A stretch of DNA of 64,000 nucleotides, from the NCBI GenBank assembly GCA_964563155.1, contig CAZLVL010000014.1, positions 1 to 64,000 on the forward strand, in the 5' to 3' direction. Of the stretch, positions 53,619-62,322 are shown piece by piece; positions within the stretch are counted from its first letter, which is position 1; each line of letters opens with the position of its first letter. A program made the position numbers and the translations under genes. This DNA is from DUPQ01 sp964563155. GTDB taxonomy: Bacteria; Bacillota; Clostridia; DUPQ01. The notes below the pieces were generated by a model that saw only the letters and a list, made by a program, of their open reading frames with translations, did no database searches and was not told where the DNA came from.

Positions 53619-54494
53619 CTATATTTTCCCAGTATACCAAGTTGGAATAGGGTTTTTCATATTCTCATACCAGCTCAAAACATCCTTAGCCTGTTTAAGC
53701 ATGGTATCAACTTCTTTTTCTCCAAAAGATATGGCCCAGGCTACTGACACCAACATATTACTACTAATGTAAAGGGCTAGGAGTTTCCAAAACTCAAGAG
53801 GGGCCATATTATCAAAATAGCCATCTATTATTCCTGAGGCAAATACTGGTGAAGCTTGTGCAGACCAAACTATACGATTAAATTCCTCCCAAGGATCTCC
53901 ATAGTCATAACGATCAAAATCTATAATTACTAATTTATTATTTTCAATCATCATATTTCCAATGTGATAGTCACCATGTTGGAAACTTTGTGGTCTATAG
54001 GCAAGTAAATGGCGGTTGGATTCTATATAGGCAAGAATGTCTTCAGCTCCATCAAACTTTATAGGACACTCTTCATACATCCTAATATTTCGATCTATCT
54101 TTTTATTGAATCTAGCTTCCCAATCAGGTTGATTATCAGGTGCTGGGATCATATGGATAGTTTTTAAAATTCTTCCCGCTTCTATACCATAAATATATTG
54201 TTCAGATTCTTTAAGATAAGGTATAAGCCCTTCTGCATCTTTCCCTTCAACCCAATTATATATAGTGTAAAAGCCTTCATCGCACTCTCCAAAACTAAGG
54301 GCTCTAGGCATAGGAAGACCAAGTTCAGCTACTTCTTTTTGCAAGTTAAATAATTCTTTAGCTCTTAATCCTTTATCTTTAGGCGTGACTCGCAACAAAT
54401 ACTTTATACCATCACTTGTAGTGATACAGTATTTCTTATCTGATGACCAGCCTTTATTAATTAGCTCTTTAGACACAATGTCTAACCCTTGCAT
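53619..54494 (-). CDS. Aminoglycoside-phosphotransferase-fold kinase (choline-kinase-like superfamily)
   Basis: The ATG at 54494 has GGAG 7 bases upstream and gives 291 residues; the in-frame ATG two codons earlier is too close to the site. Motifs: HGDYHIGNMM (Brenner motif, about 178) and VIIDFDRYDYGDPW (about 195), with an N-lobe that includes YLLRVTPKD. This branch is common in Bacilli and Clostridia as 'phosphotransferase family' and is not a proven resistance enzyme; the substrate is unknown. It is preceded by a GNAT gene 29 bases upstream, probably in the same transcript. Confidence 0.8.
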   Translation of the reverse strand: MQGLDIVSKELINKGWSSDKKYCITTSDGIKYLLRVTPKDKGLRAKELFNLQKEVAELGLPMPRALSFGECDEGFYTIYNWVEGKDAEGLIPYLKESEQYIYGIEAGRILKTIHMIPAPDNQPDWEARFNKKIDRNIRMYEECPIKFDGAEDILAYIESNRHLLAYRPQSFQHGDYHIGNMMIENNKLVIIDFDRYDYGDPWEEFNRIVWSAQASPVFASGIIDGYFDNMAPLEFWKLLALYISSNMLVSVAWAISFGEKEVDTMLKQAKDVLSWYENMKNPIPTWYTGKI

Positions 54495-54529
54495 TTTCAT
54501 ACTCCTCTAGTTAATCCTATATACACATA

Positions 54530-54994
54530 TTAACCTATGTATTGAATCATTATAAGGCAGGGATTATCTTCTCCCCATAGCTCTGGTAGAGACTCTAAGG
54601 GCTTGAATCCAACTGCTTTGTAAAATTCTCTTGTTCTAGCATAGTAAATATCAGGATGAGATTCATCTAGAGTTTTTACCTGTAAAAACTCATATTCATT
54701 TTCTTTTGCCCATTGCAAAACTTTATTTATTAAGCTTTTCCCAATTCCCTTTTTATGATAATTGGGAAGAACACCCATAACGAAAATCTCAACAGCATAT
54801 TTACTGCTTTCTTTCATGGATACAAAACCCAGTGGTTTTGCTCCATCATATGCTACAAAAAAAGGTAACTTACTACTTTCATTAATATAAATTTGCGTTG
54901 ATTCTGGCCTGCCAAACCAATTAGGTAGAGAGTTTAAAATATTCTTAGCTATATCTCTTTTTTCTTCTGCATTATCCAGTTCTTTTATAATCAT
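54530..54994 (-). CDS. GNAT-family N-acetyltransferase
   Basis: The 154-residue protein carries the acetyl-CoA motif GVLPNYHKKGIGKSLINKVLQWA (about 80-102) and a C-terminal REFYKAVGFKPLESL, the typical end of a GNAT domain. The strand before it, KYAVEIFVMGVLP, is the usual beta4. The acceptor substrate is unknown. Pairing with a downstream APH-fold kinase gene suggests a small-molecule modification unit but does not define it. Confidence 0.85.
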   Translation of the reverse strand: MIIKELDNAEEKRDIAKNILNSLPNWFGRPESTQIYINESSKLPFFVAYDGAKPLGFVSMKESSKYAVEIFVMGVLPNYHKKGIGKSLINKVLQWAKENEYEFLQVKTLDESHPDIYYARTREFYKAVGFKPLESLPELWGEDNPCLIMIQYIG

Positions 54995-55078
54995 TTTTAT
55001 CTCCTAGAAAACACTTTTTTTAATAATAACAAATAAGACAAAGAGTTTGTAAAACTAATATTATAATTTCTCTTTCTT

Positions 55079-55198
55079 TTATATTACAAATGAGCCTATA
55101 GCTCCATTTTTTAGTTTTAAGACAGTAGAGGAGTGGCATTGGGGAAAATGTTTTTCCTCTTCAAAAATCTTTTCCTGACATATAACTTTTAACTTCAT
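55079..55198 (-). pseudogene. Truncated N-terminus of a sialidase/BNR-family protein
   Basis: From an ATG with GGAG 8 bases upstream, 39 codons encode MKLKVICQEKIFEEEKHFPQ, then a CHSSTVLKLKNGAI segment, like the N-terminus of non-viral sialidase (BNR) proteins where HASTLVELPNG is conserved. The frame then ends. It directly follows the SGNH hydrolase gene, so an intact gene pair for glycan breakdown may have existed. Confidence 0.45.
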
Positions 55199-55215
55199 AA
55201 ATAAGCTCCATAATA

Positions 55216-56244
55216 TTAAATATTAGCCTTAATTTCTTTAGCTAGGTTGATACTATAATGCATAAAGCCTGCCTCATTAGGATGGAGACCATCAACATAA
55301 TAGTCTTCTATATTTGGCACCATTTTCAAACCATCGACAAGGTGAATCCTTGAATACTCCTTCCCTATGTCTTCAATTATTTTTCTAATAGCAGATATAT
55401 TCCCCATAGCTTTTAATTCATTCTCACTAGTAGACCAGATAGGGGTTATAAGGAAAATTTCAGCTTTTTCATAGGTTCTTACCAATTTATTTAAAAAGCC
55501 ACTACATTTTTCTTGAAAATAATCAATAGAAGTATGCTGAAACCAGTCATTTATACCATATGCCACTGTTATTATATGTGGACTTATATTCATTTCTTCA
55601 TCAATAATATTTTCATCAAAAACATAGCCTCCCACACCCTGGTTTAAGACCTTCATAGAAAAGAACTTTCCTAACTGGCTTGGAAATATTGTGGATGGCC
55701 TTTTGCTAGTCATACCTTGAGTTATAGAATCTCCAAAACAAAGAATCTTCTTCTTTTCTTTTTCCTCTTCTGAGCAATCTTCTATGAAACTTGCATCTTC
55801 AATTTCGATTTCTTTTATACGGATATCAACAAGATGAGGTAGATAAATGGAAACTTTCTGAATTCTCTCCCTTTTTTCCTTTTTCTCTCTTCTATCTATA
55901 TGTTCATAGCTTAAATCTATATATATGCTATCTTCTAGTTTCTTTACAGCATCTACTCCTACAGTTGATAGGAAGATATCATCTATATAAATATCTAAAT
56001 AAAGAAAATCTCTTGCAAAATCTAAAGCCTCTAGTTTTATATTTATAAATGATGAATCTGTCTTCATTTCTAGATATATTGAAGAAGGACAAGCGCTCCT
56101 AATCTTTGCCGCTTTTGTTTCACTATATATAGACATTTGCTTATGGGAAAACCTAACTGGCTGCAAGGTTCCATCTTCTCTTTTTACTTCATAACAATTT
56201 TTAAAGTATTTTTCTATTTTCTCATCCTGCAAGTTTAAAAACAT
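55216..56244 (-). CDS. SGNH/GDSL hydrolase
   Basis: The 342-residue protein has an N-terminal beta-sandwich domain (about 1-150) and an SGNH hydrolase domain (about 165-340). The latter has block I CFGDSITQGM (Ser in GDS), block II near GVGGYVF, block III YGINDWFQ with Gly-x-Asn, and block V DGLHPNEAG with Asp and His. No signal peptide is evident, so it acts in the cytoplasm. The two-domain form is seen in carbohydrate-ester deacetylases such as those for sialic acid or xylan acetyl groups. The sialidase-like relic directly downstream supports a past link with host or plant glycan use. Confidence 0.82.
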   Translation of the reverse strand: MFLNLQDEKIEKYFKNCYEVKREDGTLQPVRFSHKQMSIYSETKAAKIRSACPSSIYLEMKTDSSFINIKLEALDFARDFLYLDIYIDDIFLSTVGVDAVKKLEDSIYIDLSYEHIDRREKKEKRERIQKVSIYLPHLVDIRIKEIEIEDASFIEDCSEEEKEKKKILCFGDSITQGMTSKRPSTIFPSQLGKFFSMKVLNQGVGGYVFDENIIDEEMNISPHIITVAYGINDWFQHTSIDYFQEKCSGFLNKLVRTYEKAEIFLITPIWSTSENELKAMGNISAIRKIIEDIGKEYSRIHLVDGLKMVPNIEDYYVDGLHPNEAGFMHYSINLAKEIKANI

Positions 56245-56607
56245 ATTAGGCTCACTCCTAGATATCTATTTATACACTATTCACTTAATTCTCTTTTCCA
56301 AAAATATAGCTTATCAAAGGCATCTAAAAACTAATTGGTTATAATAAAATTATCATATCAAAGAGCCCAACCCTAAACAAGATTAGGGACAATAGTTGAC
56401 TTGCAGTTAAATAGTCTTGATATTATAAAGCATTCTTAGATATTTTCTATTTCCAATATTTTGGGCACATAAATAAAAAATCAGTTCAAACATATGGATA
56501 GCTTTAATATTATTAAGTCCTGTAGATCATTTTTCTGTTTTTTAAACAAATTGAACCAGATAATTAATCATCTGGTTAACTTGGACTTAATAGATATCTC
56601 TTAAGAC
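56245..56607. other. Gap between SGNH hydrolase and SUF genes
   Basis: This 363-base stretch holds the SUF terminator and, near 56370, a short CCCTAA/TTAGGG inverted pair. No gene with a ribosome site is seen. Confidence 0.5.
56554..56577 (-). terminator. Hairpin after the SUF operon
   Basis: AACCAGAT (56554-56561) and ATCTGGTT (56570-56577) form a perfect 8-bp stem with an 8-base loop. On the minus strand a T-rich tract follows a few bases later, about 30 bases past the SufB/D stop. Confidence 0.5.
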
Positions 56608-57558
56608 TTATCTCATAAAACCACTAATAATGTTTGCTTCAGCTTCTTCTTCGCTCAAACCTAGAGTCATAAGCTTGTTTAATTGCTCTCCAGCTATTTT
56701 CCCTATAACTGCTTCATGAATTAGACTAGCATCCACATGGTTGGATGTTACTTCTGGAATTGCTGTTACTACAGCCTTATCCATTATAATTGCGTCACAT
56801 TCAGTATGACCATTGCACCTATTGTTGCCATTTAGTTTTGATAGGAAAACTTGCTTAGAATTATCCTTAGCAACAGACCTTGATACAATATGGGTGCTGG
56901 AGTCTTGTCCATTTAAGTCAACATGGAAATATGTTTCTGCATACTGTTTTTTGCCTGTCATGATTTTTTCATTGACAATGAGTATAGCCTTATCTTCCAG
57001 TTGAGCTTCAGTATCTCTTTTAGTATAGTCTACTCCTTGGATTTGAAAGCTATCCATTTCCATGTATGAGCCTTCTTTCATATGGATAATAGTTTTAGGG
57101 TTAAGGTTACGACTACCTGCCCCTTCTCCTTCTCCATAATGTTTTTCCACATATTTAACCTTGGCATTTTTTTCAAGGAAAAAACTATGAATACCATCGT
57201 GGGTACTATCACTATCACCAGTGTTATGAATAGCACATCCAGCTATAATTGTTATATCTGCATTTTCACCGATGTAAAAATCATTGTAAACCATATCGCT
57301 TAAGCCAGACTGACTAATAACAACAGGTATATGAACACTTTCATTTTTAGTATTTGCCTTAATAATTATATCTATACCAGGCTTATCTGTTTTGGTAACA
57401 ATATCTATGTTAGCAGTTGTGTTTTTTTGAACACCTTGTCCATCTGCTCTGAAATTGTATGCTCCCATAGGTGTTTCATACATATCAGCAATTTCTGCAA
57501 GTAGGTTTTGATATATTTTGTTTTTAACAGGATCTTTTTTATCTAAAACAAGAGTCAT
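56608..57558 (-). CDS. SufB/SufD-type Fe-S scaffold protein (short form)
   Basis: The 316-residue protein is shorter than SufB or SufD (about 420-480) and corresponds to the beta-helix core: regularly spaced GENADITIIAGCAIHN, FFLEKNAKVKYVEKHYGEGEG, GSYMEMDSFQIQG and the end SLIHEAVIGKIAGEQLNKLMTLGLSEEEAEANIISGF. The conserved Cys lies in a CNGHTECDAIIMD segment near 245. Its start overlaps the sufC-type stop by 4 bases. SufC plus a single SufB/D is the minimal (SmsCB-like) system found in many anaerobes and archaea. No cysteine desulfurase or SufU is adjacent. Confidence 0.87.
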   Translation of the reverse strand: MTLVLDKKDPVKNKIYQNLLAEIADMYETPMGAYNFRADGQGVQKNTTANIDIVTKTDKPGIDIIIKANTKNESVHIPVVISQSGLSDMVYNDFYIGENADITIIAGCAIHNTGDSDSTHDGIHSFFLEKNAKVKYVEKHYGEGEGAGSRNLNPKTIIHMKEGSYMEMDSFQIQGVDYTKRDTEAQLEDKAILIVNEKIMTGKKQYAETYFHVDLNGQDSSTHIVSRSVAKDNSKQVFLSKLNGNNRCNGHTECDAIIMDKAVVTAIPEVTSNHVDASLIHEAVIGKIAGEQLNKLMTLGLSEEEAEANIISGFMR

Positions 57559-58286
57559 TTTTTCCCTCCTTTAAGTGCAAAATGCTCACAAGCATTTGAG
57601 GCAACTATAAGGTCAGGTAAAATATCATCCTTGCTCCCTATTCTGCTAATTTTCCCTTCATCTAAGACTACAATTTTATCTGCAATATTTAAAATTCTTT
57701 CCTGATGACTGATTATTAAAATTGAACTTTGGGCCACATCATGCATTTCTTGAAAAACATTTACAAGATTTTGGAAGCTCCATAAGTCAATACCAGCCTC
57801 TGGTTCGTCTAGAATAATAAGTTCTGTGCCCCTTGCTATCATCATGGCTATTTCAATTCTTTTAAGTTCTCCACCAGATAGGCTAGAATCCAGCTCTCTA
57901 TCTACATAATCCATGGCACAAAGACCAACCTGAGATAAATATTCGCAGGCTTCATCTATGGTAAGCTTCTTGCCAGCAGCTAAAGAAATCAAATCAAAAA
58001 CCGTAATACCCTTAAATTTGACTGGTTGCTGAAAGGCAAAGCTTATTCCTAAATTTGCTCTTTCAGATATGGAAAGATTGGTTATATCCTGGCCCTTAAA
58101 AAGGATTTGACCAGACTCAGGCTTTTCCAAGCCCATTGCCAATTTTGCCAAAGTAGACTTACCTGAGCCATTAGGTCCGGTTATTGCTGTGAAATTATCG
58201 TCTATCTTTAATGAAATATCATTTATAATTCTTTTTTTTATACCATTTTCCTCTATTGAAAAGGAAACATTTTTTAATTCTAACAT
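57555..58286 (-). CDS. sufC: SufC-type ABC ATPase
   Basis: The 243-residue protein has Walker A GPNGSGKST (about 39), the Q-loop QQPVKFKG, the signature LSGGELKRIEIAM (about 143), Walker B LIILDEPEAGID (about 163) and the switch His in LIISHQERI. The sequence SGGELKRIEIA and DEPEAGID are characteristic of SufC. It powers Fe-S assembly on the SufB/D partner encoded immediately after it with a 4-base overlap. The start has a weak site; about 150 bases of AT-rich DNA precede it. Confidence 0.88.
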   Translation of the reverse strand: MLELKNVSFSIEENGIKKRIINDISLKIDDNFTAITGPNGSGKSTLAKLAMGLEKPESGQILFKGQDITNLSISERANLGISFAFQQPVKFKGITVFDLISLAAGKKLTIDEACEYLSQVGLCAMDYVDRELDSSLSGGELKRIEIAMMIARGTELIILDEPEAGIDLWSFQNLVNVFQEMHDVAQSSILIISHQERILNIADKIVVLDEGKISRIGSKDDILPDLIVASNACEHFALKGGKK

Positions 58287-58441
58287 TTTTATATTCTCTT
58301 CTACTCATATACATCAAGTAGCTTATTCTTTTAATTATTTATATATGAGCATATCCTAGTAGTTTTGTCAAGATTCTAACCATCAAAATTTTGCAAACTC
58401 AAATAACAAATGCTTTATTAAATCCTAACTAACATAAAAAT

Positions 58442-59527
58442 TTATCTGTTTTCTTTCTTTTCCATGCATACTTTATTCCGACCTGCATTCTTAGCTGCAT
58501 AGACGGCTTTATCCGCCCTATCAATTATATTCTCATAATTTCTAACTGCTTCATCACCACAATAGGCAACTCCAATACTAACCGAAGTATTTTTGCTAGA
58601 TGTATCTATTCTTTGCATAGAAATACGTAAGCTTTCAGCAATGGACATCAGCTCTTTATCATCATACCCATAAGCCATTGCTACAAATTCTTCACCACCA
58701 TAGCGATAAAAAGACAATCTAAAATTCTGTGAAAACTTTACTAGAGTATCACCTAATTCACTCAAGAGCTTGTCTCCCATCACATGACCATAGGTATCGT
58801 TGTAATCTTTAAAGTAATCTATATCTATCATCAGAACTCCAGATGGTTTTTCTGTATTCTCACCTTCTAATCCTGCAAGAGTTTCAAACAGTTTACGTCG
58901 ATTAAAAAGACCTGTTAGCACATCAGTTTCTTTTTCAATGACTAATTGGCGGCTAGCTTCAAAGCTTTCTAGACGAACATGTACCATCATTTTACCAACA
59001 AAGTAGCCTAGAACAGCAGCACTTATACAGTTTATTGCATCATCAAGTGCATATTGAGGTTTTAGATAAAAACCAAGAGCGGTTGACACAATCAACCAAA
59101 ACAATAAAACTAATCTCATTCTACGAGGTTTATCTATAAAACTGATTGGCATTAAAATGAAGCCTCCTAATAAAATTGTTGCTCGCATATTAGGAGAATG
59201 AATTACACTAAGATATATCCCAAACAAAAACAGGACTGCAAAACTTAAGTATAATCCAAGTAGGGTATATTTTTTCATTGCTGGAATTCTAAAGACAAAA
59301 AATAATATGAAATATGAAATAAATGTTAGTAAATAGGCAGGAACTGCATAGATCTTTGTATTACTAAAAGGAACAGCTACTAGAGGTAGCAAGGTTAAAA
59401 TCCATCCTATGGGTAACAGTGTAGATAAAGTTTTTTGGTTGTACTCATGAATTGCCTCTTTATTGTCCACTGAATACTGTTTGTATATCCTATTCTTCTC
59501 CCTATATTCACTTAATCGTTTTTTCAT
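58442..59527 (-). CDS. Diguanylate cyclase with six membrane helices
   Basis: The 361-residue protein has six membrane helices in the first half (about 30-195) and a GGDEF domain (about 210-358) with the active-site motif YRYGGEEFVAMAYG. The substrate Asp in MIDIDYFKDYNDTYGH and the metal site are intact, so it should make cyclic di-GMP. The RxxD inhibitory site five residues before GGEEF is absent, so product feedback is not expected. The sensed signal of the membrane part is unknown. A GAGGTG site precedes the ATG. Confidence 0.9.
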   Translation of the reverse strand: MKKRLSEYREKNRIYKQYSVDNKEAIHEYNQKTLSTLLPIGWILTLLPLVAVPFSNTKIYAVPAYLLTFISYFILFFVFRIPAMKKYTLLGLYLSFAVLFLFGIYLSVIHSPNMRATILLGGFILMPISFIDKPRRMRLVLLFWLIVSTALGFYLKPQYALDDAINCISAAVLGYFVGKMMVHVRLESFEASRQLVIEKETDVLTGLFNRRKLFETLAGLEGENTEKPSGVLMIDIDYFKDYNDTYGHVMGDKLLSELGDTLVKFSQNFRLSFYRYGGEEFVAMAYGYDDKELMSIAESLRISMQRIDTSSKNTSVSIGVAYCGDEAVRNYENIIDRADKAVYAAKNAGRNKVCMEKKENR

Positions 59528-59613
59528 TTACGCACCTCAATCAGATATTTTAAAAAAATAATCTGTCATTTCTTCTTATTTAGGCCTATAACTTGTCTTG
59601 ATTAAATAATACC

Positions 59614-59823
59614 CTACTTTTTAAAGCTAGTGCAAGTTTTGTGTAAATCACAAGAACCATGTATCCCATCACAATTGACCCCTTTATAGATGTTACCGTT
59701 TTTGCACAGAATGGCACAGCCAACAGTATGGTTATAAATACCATCATCAAAATTTTCTGCTAGCACCTGTAAAGCGATGGTTATAAGTTCATGATCTTTC
59801 TCTTCTGGTTGATATTTTTTCAT
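59614..59823 (-). pseudogene. Truncated cytidine-deaminase-like fragment
   Basis: The 69-residue frame matches the start of the cytidine/blasticidin-S deaminase family: LITIALQVLAENFDDG, then GCAILCKNGNIYKGVNCD and the beginning of the zinc motif in GIHGSC. Just where family members continue with AE, the frame changes to an unrelated short tail and ends. The catalytic Glu and the PCxxC motif are missing, so it cannot be active. It follows the second DUF4143 gene by 11 bases. Confidence 0.6.
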
Positions 59824-59834
59824 AGTATGTTACT

Positions 59835-61064
59835 TTAAATCCCTTTTTGTTCTTTGTTATCAAGCTCTATATCCATTAAAAAATCTAATAGATTTAGATG
59901 GATAATCCCATCTCTTGAAAGAGACATCTCATCCATTGAAATAACATATTTGGGGTAGCTATCTTTTATTTCAGCAAAAGCACCGAATTCTCTTTGAATT
60001 ACCGAATCATTTGTTAATAAATATGCGACTTGGATATAAATTTTTTCTTTCCCACGTATAGCTATAAAATCAACTTCACCTTTATATGTTTTCCCTATAT
60101 AAACCTTGTAACCTCTAGCGATTAACTCGTTGTAGCAAAGTGTCTCGATAATATAATTGTATTCATCTTTTATTCTGTTCTTTTTCAAGTTTAAAAAACC
60201 TAAATCACAAACATAAACTTTTTCTTCATAAGCCAATATTTTCTTTCCCCTTATATCATATCTTGAGACTCTGTCGCACACACATGCTTCTTCTATGTAT
60301 CTTAAATAATCATATACGGTTGGGGCGGATACTTTTTGCACTTTATCAGATAGTGCTTCTGATATTTTATTCCCCGATATTGCTAAAGAAGAATTTGCCA
60401 CTATATATTCTATTACCTTTTCAAGCGCTGAAGGTTGAGATATTTTATTGCGTAAAATGATATCTTTGAGTACAACTGAATCAAATATATTGGAAAGTAT
60501 AACTTCTTTTATGCTCTCGTCTTCCTGTTGGCAGGCAAGGGGCATTCCCCCCCATGTCATATACTCCTTAAGTAATTCTTGCTTTGTTTTATTAGAGTAT
60601 TGCCTATTCTTAAATTTGCAAAATTCTGCAAAGTTAAAAGGCATTATTCTAAAACTTATAGTTCTCCCACCCAAAAATGTTGCCAATTCGCCTGACAACA
60701 GTCTAGAGTTTGAGCCTGTAATAAAAATACTAACATCATTTGTAGAACGTAATGAATTGATTATCAGTTCAAATCCCTCTACATTTTGAATTTCATCAAA
60801 AAGTAAGTAATATTTTTCGACACTTGAAATCTTTTCAATAATAAAGTTATAAAAATTATCTTTGTTTTTCAGTTCTCTATATGCATAATCTTCAAAATTT
60901 ATATATATTATCTGATTATCCGGTACACCTTTTTCTTTAAGCTCATCCATTATCTGTTTTAAAATTGTTGATTTGCCACAATGCCTGACACCTGTCAGAA
61001 CTTTTATCATTTCAGATTCATAAAAGGGTCTGATTCTTGATAAATATATTTCTCGTTTAATCAT
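59835..61064 (-). CDS. AAA ATPase with DUF4143 domain (second copy)
   Basis: The 409-residue protein has Walker A GVRHCGKS (25-32), Walker B YYLLFDEIQN (about 88) and a C-terminal DUF4143 domain ending in GEVDFIAIRGKEKIYIQVAYLL, the nuclease-like core. It shares this plan with the 444-residue protein at 26475 but little sequence. A perfect 14-base inverted repeat 55-110 bases upstream may be its operator. Function of the family is unknown; toxin-like or defence roles have been suggested without proof. Confidence 0.85.
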   Translation of the reverse strand: MIKREIYLSRIRPFYESEMIKVLTGVRHCGKSTILKQIMDELKEKGVPDNQIIYINFEDYAYRELKNKDNFYNFIIEKISSVEKYYLLFDEIQNVEGFELIINSLRSTNDVSIFITGSNSRLLSGELATFLGGRTISFRIMPFNFAEFCKFKNRQYSNKTKQELLKEYMTWGGMPLACQQEDESIKEVILSNIFDSVVLKDIILRNKISQPSALEKVIEYIVANSSLAISGNKISEALSDKVQKVSAPTVYDYLRYIEEACVCDRVSRYDIRGKKILAYEEKVYVCDLGFLNLKKNRIKDEYNYIIETLCYNELIARGYKVYIGKTYKGEVDFIAIRGKEKIYIQVAYLLTNDSVIQREFGAFAEIKDSYPKYVISMDEMSLSRDGIIHLNLLDFLMDIELDNKEQKGI

Positions 61065-61118
61065 GAATACCTCTCCTGATTATAAAATAGCATACATTAG
61101 CAATAAAGCAAGGTAGAA

Positions 61119-61172
61119 TTAAATAGACTTAATACCAATGCATATAATCTTAATAGAGTTAAGTCTATTTAA
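61119..61172. repeat. Perfect 14-base inverted repeat upstream of the second DUF4143 gene
   Basis: TTAAATAGACTTAA (61119-61132) and TTAAGTCTATTTAA (61159-61172) are exact inverted copies, 26 bases apart. A long hairpin or two operator half sites are both possible; no T run follows on either strand. Confidence 0.7.
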
Positions 61173-61272
61173 CACTGTAGCAGTATTTATGTATATCTTA
61201 ATTGTGTTACTCTTTTTAGATTAACAAATATAATTATTTTTCTCTTTCTTTTTTTATACTTCTAGACTTTCC

Positions 61273-61410
61273 TTATTTTAAACCAATTCCAATCAGAACT
61301 TGGTTGGTAGTTATACCCTCATAATCATATTCCAGATCTTCAATATTAAAAGGTAAGATCCCCCTAACATTAAGAAATAAGATATTTTCAATTATCCTAT
61401 TTATTCTTTT
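61273..61410 (-). pseudogene. Unidentified C-terminal gene relic
   Basis: A minus-strand frame without a start encodes about 45 residues that look like the end of a real protein (ILFLNVRGILPFNIEDLEY, then EGITTNQVLIGIGLK and a stop). No family is recognised. It lies between two intact genes on the same strand. Confidence 0.3.
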
Positions 61411-61530
61411 TTATATTAATTGACCTTTTATATTCTATCTACCGATTCAACTTAGTTCCAAGGGCTAGTATTGATGTCCTTTGTTTTTTCTTATAACAGA
61501 TATATTATAGTTTTTTTGTATTGATGGGAA

Positions 61531-62322
61531 TTAAAAAAGTTCATCCAACAAAATATAGTAGCGAATCTTCTCCCAATTAGGCTTTATTCCTAATCTATCA
61601 AACAGCATTTGTGTATCAAACCCCTGATACTGCTTTCCATTATATTTACCATCAAAATTATGAAGCAAGCTCCGATAACACAAAGCAATATCTTGCCACT
61701 TATCTGCTACTCCAGTTCTACCTAAATCAAGGTATCCAGAAACCTTTTTATTTGCAAAGAATATATTTGGAAGACAAAAATCTCCGTGAGATAATACTAG
61801 CTCTTCCTCTGGCTTATTATTGATAATCCATTCCAGAAGGTGCTTGGGATTTTTAAATCCTTTTTCACCAAATGTGTCTGGATCTACATTGTCCATATCT
61901 ACAAGATTATTTTCTACCCTATATTTTGCAATCTGTATTTTTTTTTCCAAGTTGTAAGTGTAAGCAAAACTTTTAGTATCTACCTTCCATAGCATTTGTA
62001 ATCCCTTTGCCAATAAAGTAGTCAATTGCTCTGGATTTTTCAAATATTTATCTGCACATGCCATTTCTCCAGGTATTTTTGTCATTAAAAGATAGGCCTT
62101 CTTTTCATCTACTTCATATCCCAAAATCTTAGGTACCGGTAGCTTACCTTGCAACCATTTCATGACATGATATTCATTATCTGACTCATCATTTATTATT
62201 TGAATTTTAAGAACCATATCATTAAATAGAATAACTGTAGAATCTGACATTCCCACATTATCAATAGTGTACTTCTCTTCACCAAGCAGATTCTTGATTT
62301 TATCAGGTAGATCAAACATCAT
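61531..62322 (-). CDS. APH(3')-family aminoglycoside phosphotransferase homologue
   Basis: The 263-residue protein has the full plan of APH(3') kinases, about 264 residues. It has an N-lobe with VLKIQIINDE, WLQGKLPVPKILGYE, LLMTKIPGEMACAD, VLSHGDFCLPNIFF (catalytic HGD near 188), GYLDLGRTGVADKWQDIALCYRSL, and the terminal LGIKPNWEKIRYYILLDELF, very close to the end of APH(3')-IIIa. All catalytic residues are present, so it could phosphorylate kanamycin-type drugs, or an unknown natural substrate. A GGAG site precedes the paired ATG codons. There is no mobile element next to it. Confidence 0.85.
   Translation of the reverse strand: MMFDLPDKIKNLLGEEKYTIDNVGMSDSTVILFNDMVLKIQIINDESDNEYHVMKWLQGKLPVPKILGYEVDEKKAYLLMTKIPGEMACADKYLKNPEQLTTLLAKGLQMLWKVDTKSFAYTYNLEKKIQIAKYRVENNLVDMDNVDPDTFGEKGFKNPKHLLEWIINNKPEEELVLSHGDFCLPNIFFANKKVSGYLDLGRTGVADKWQDIALCYRSLLHNFDGKYNGKQYQGFDTQMLFDRLGIKPNWEKIRYYILLDELF

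Larger units (their letters stand above)
61065..61530. other. Gap with operator-like repeat and a gene relic
   Basis: This 466-base stretch between the DUF4143 and APH genes holds the inverted repeat at 61119-61172 and a protein-tail relic at 61273-61410. The rest is AT-rich without recognised features. Confidence 0.5.

Noticed and set aside
61119..61172. Inverted repeat considered as insertion-sequence ends
   Set aside because: Only 26 bases lie between the arms and there is no transposase or target duplication.
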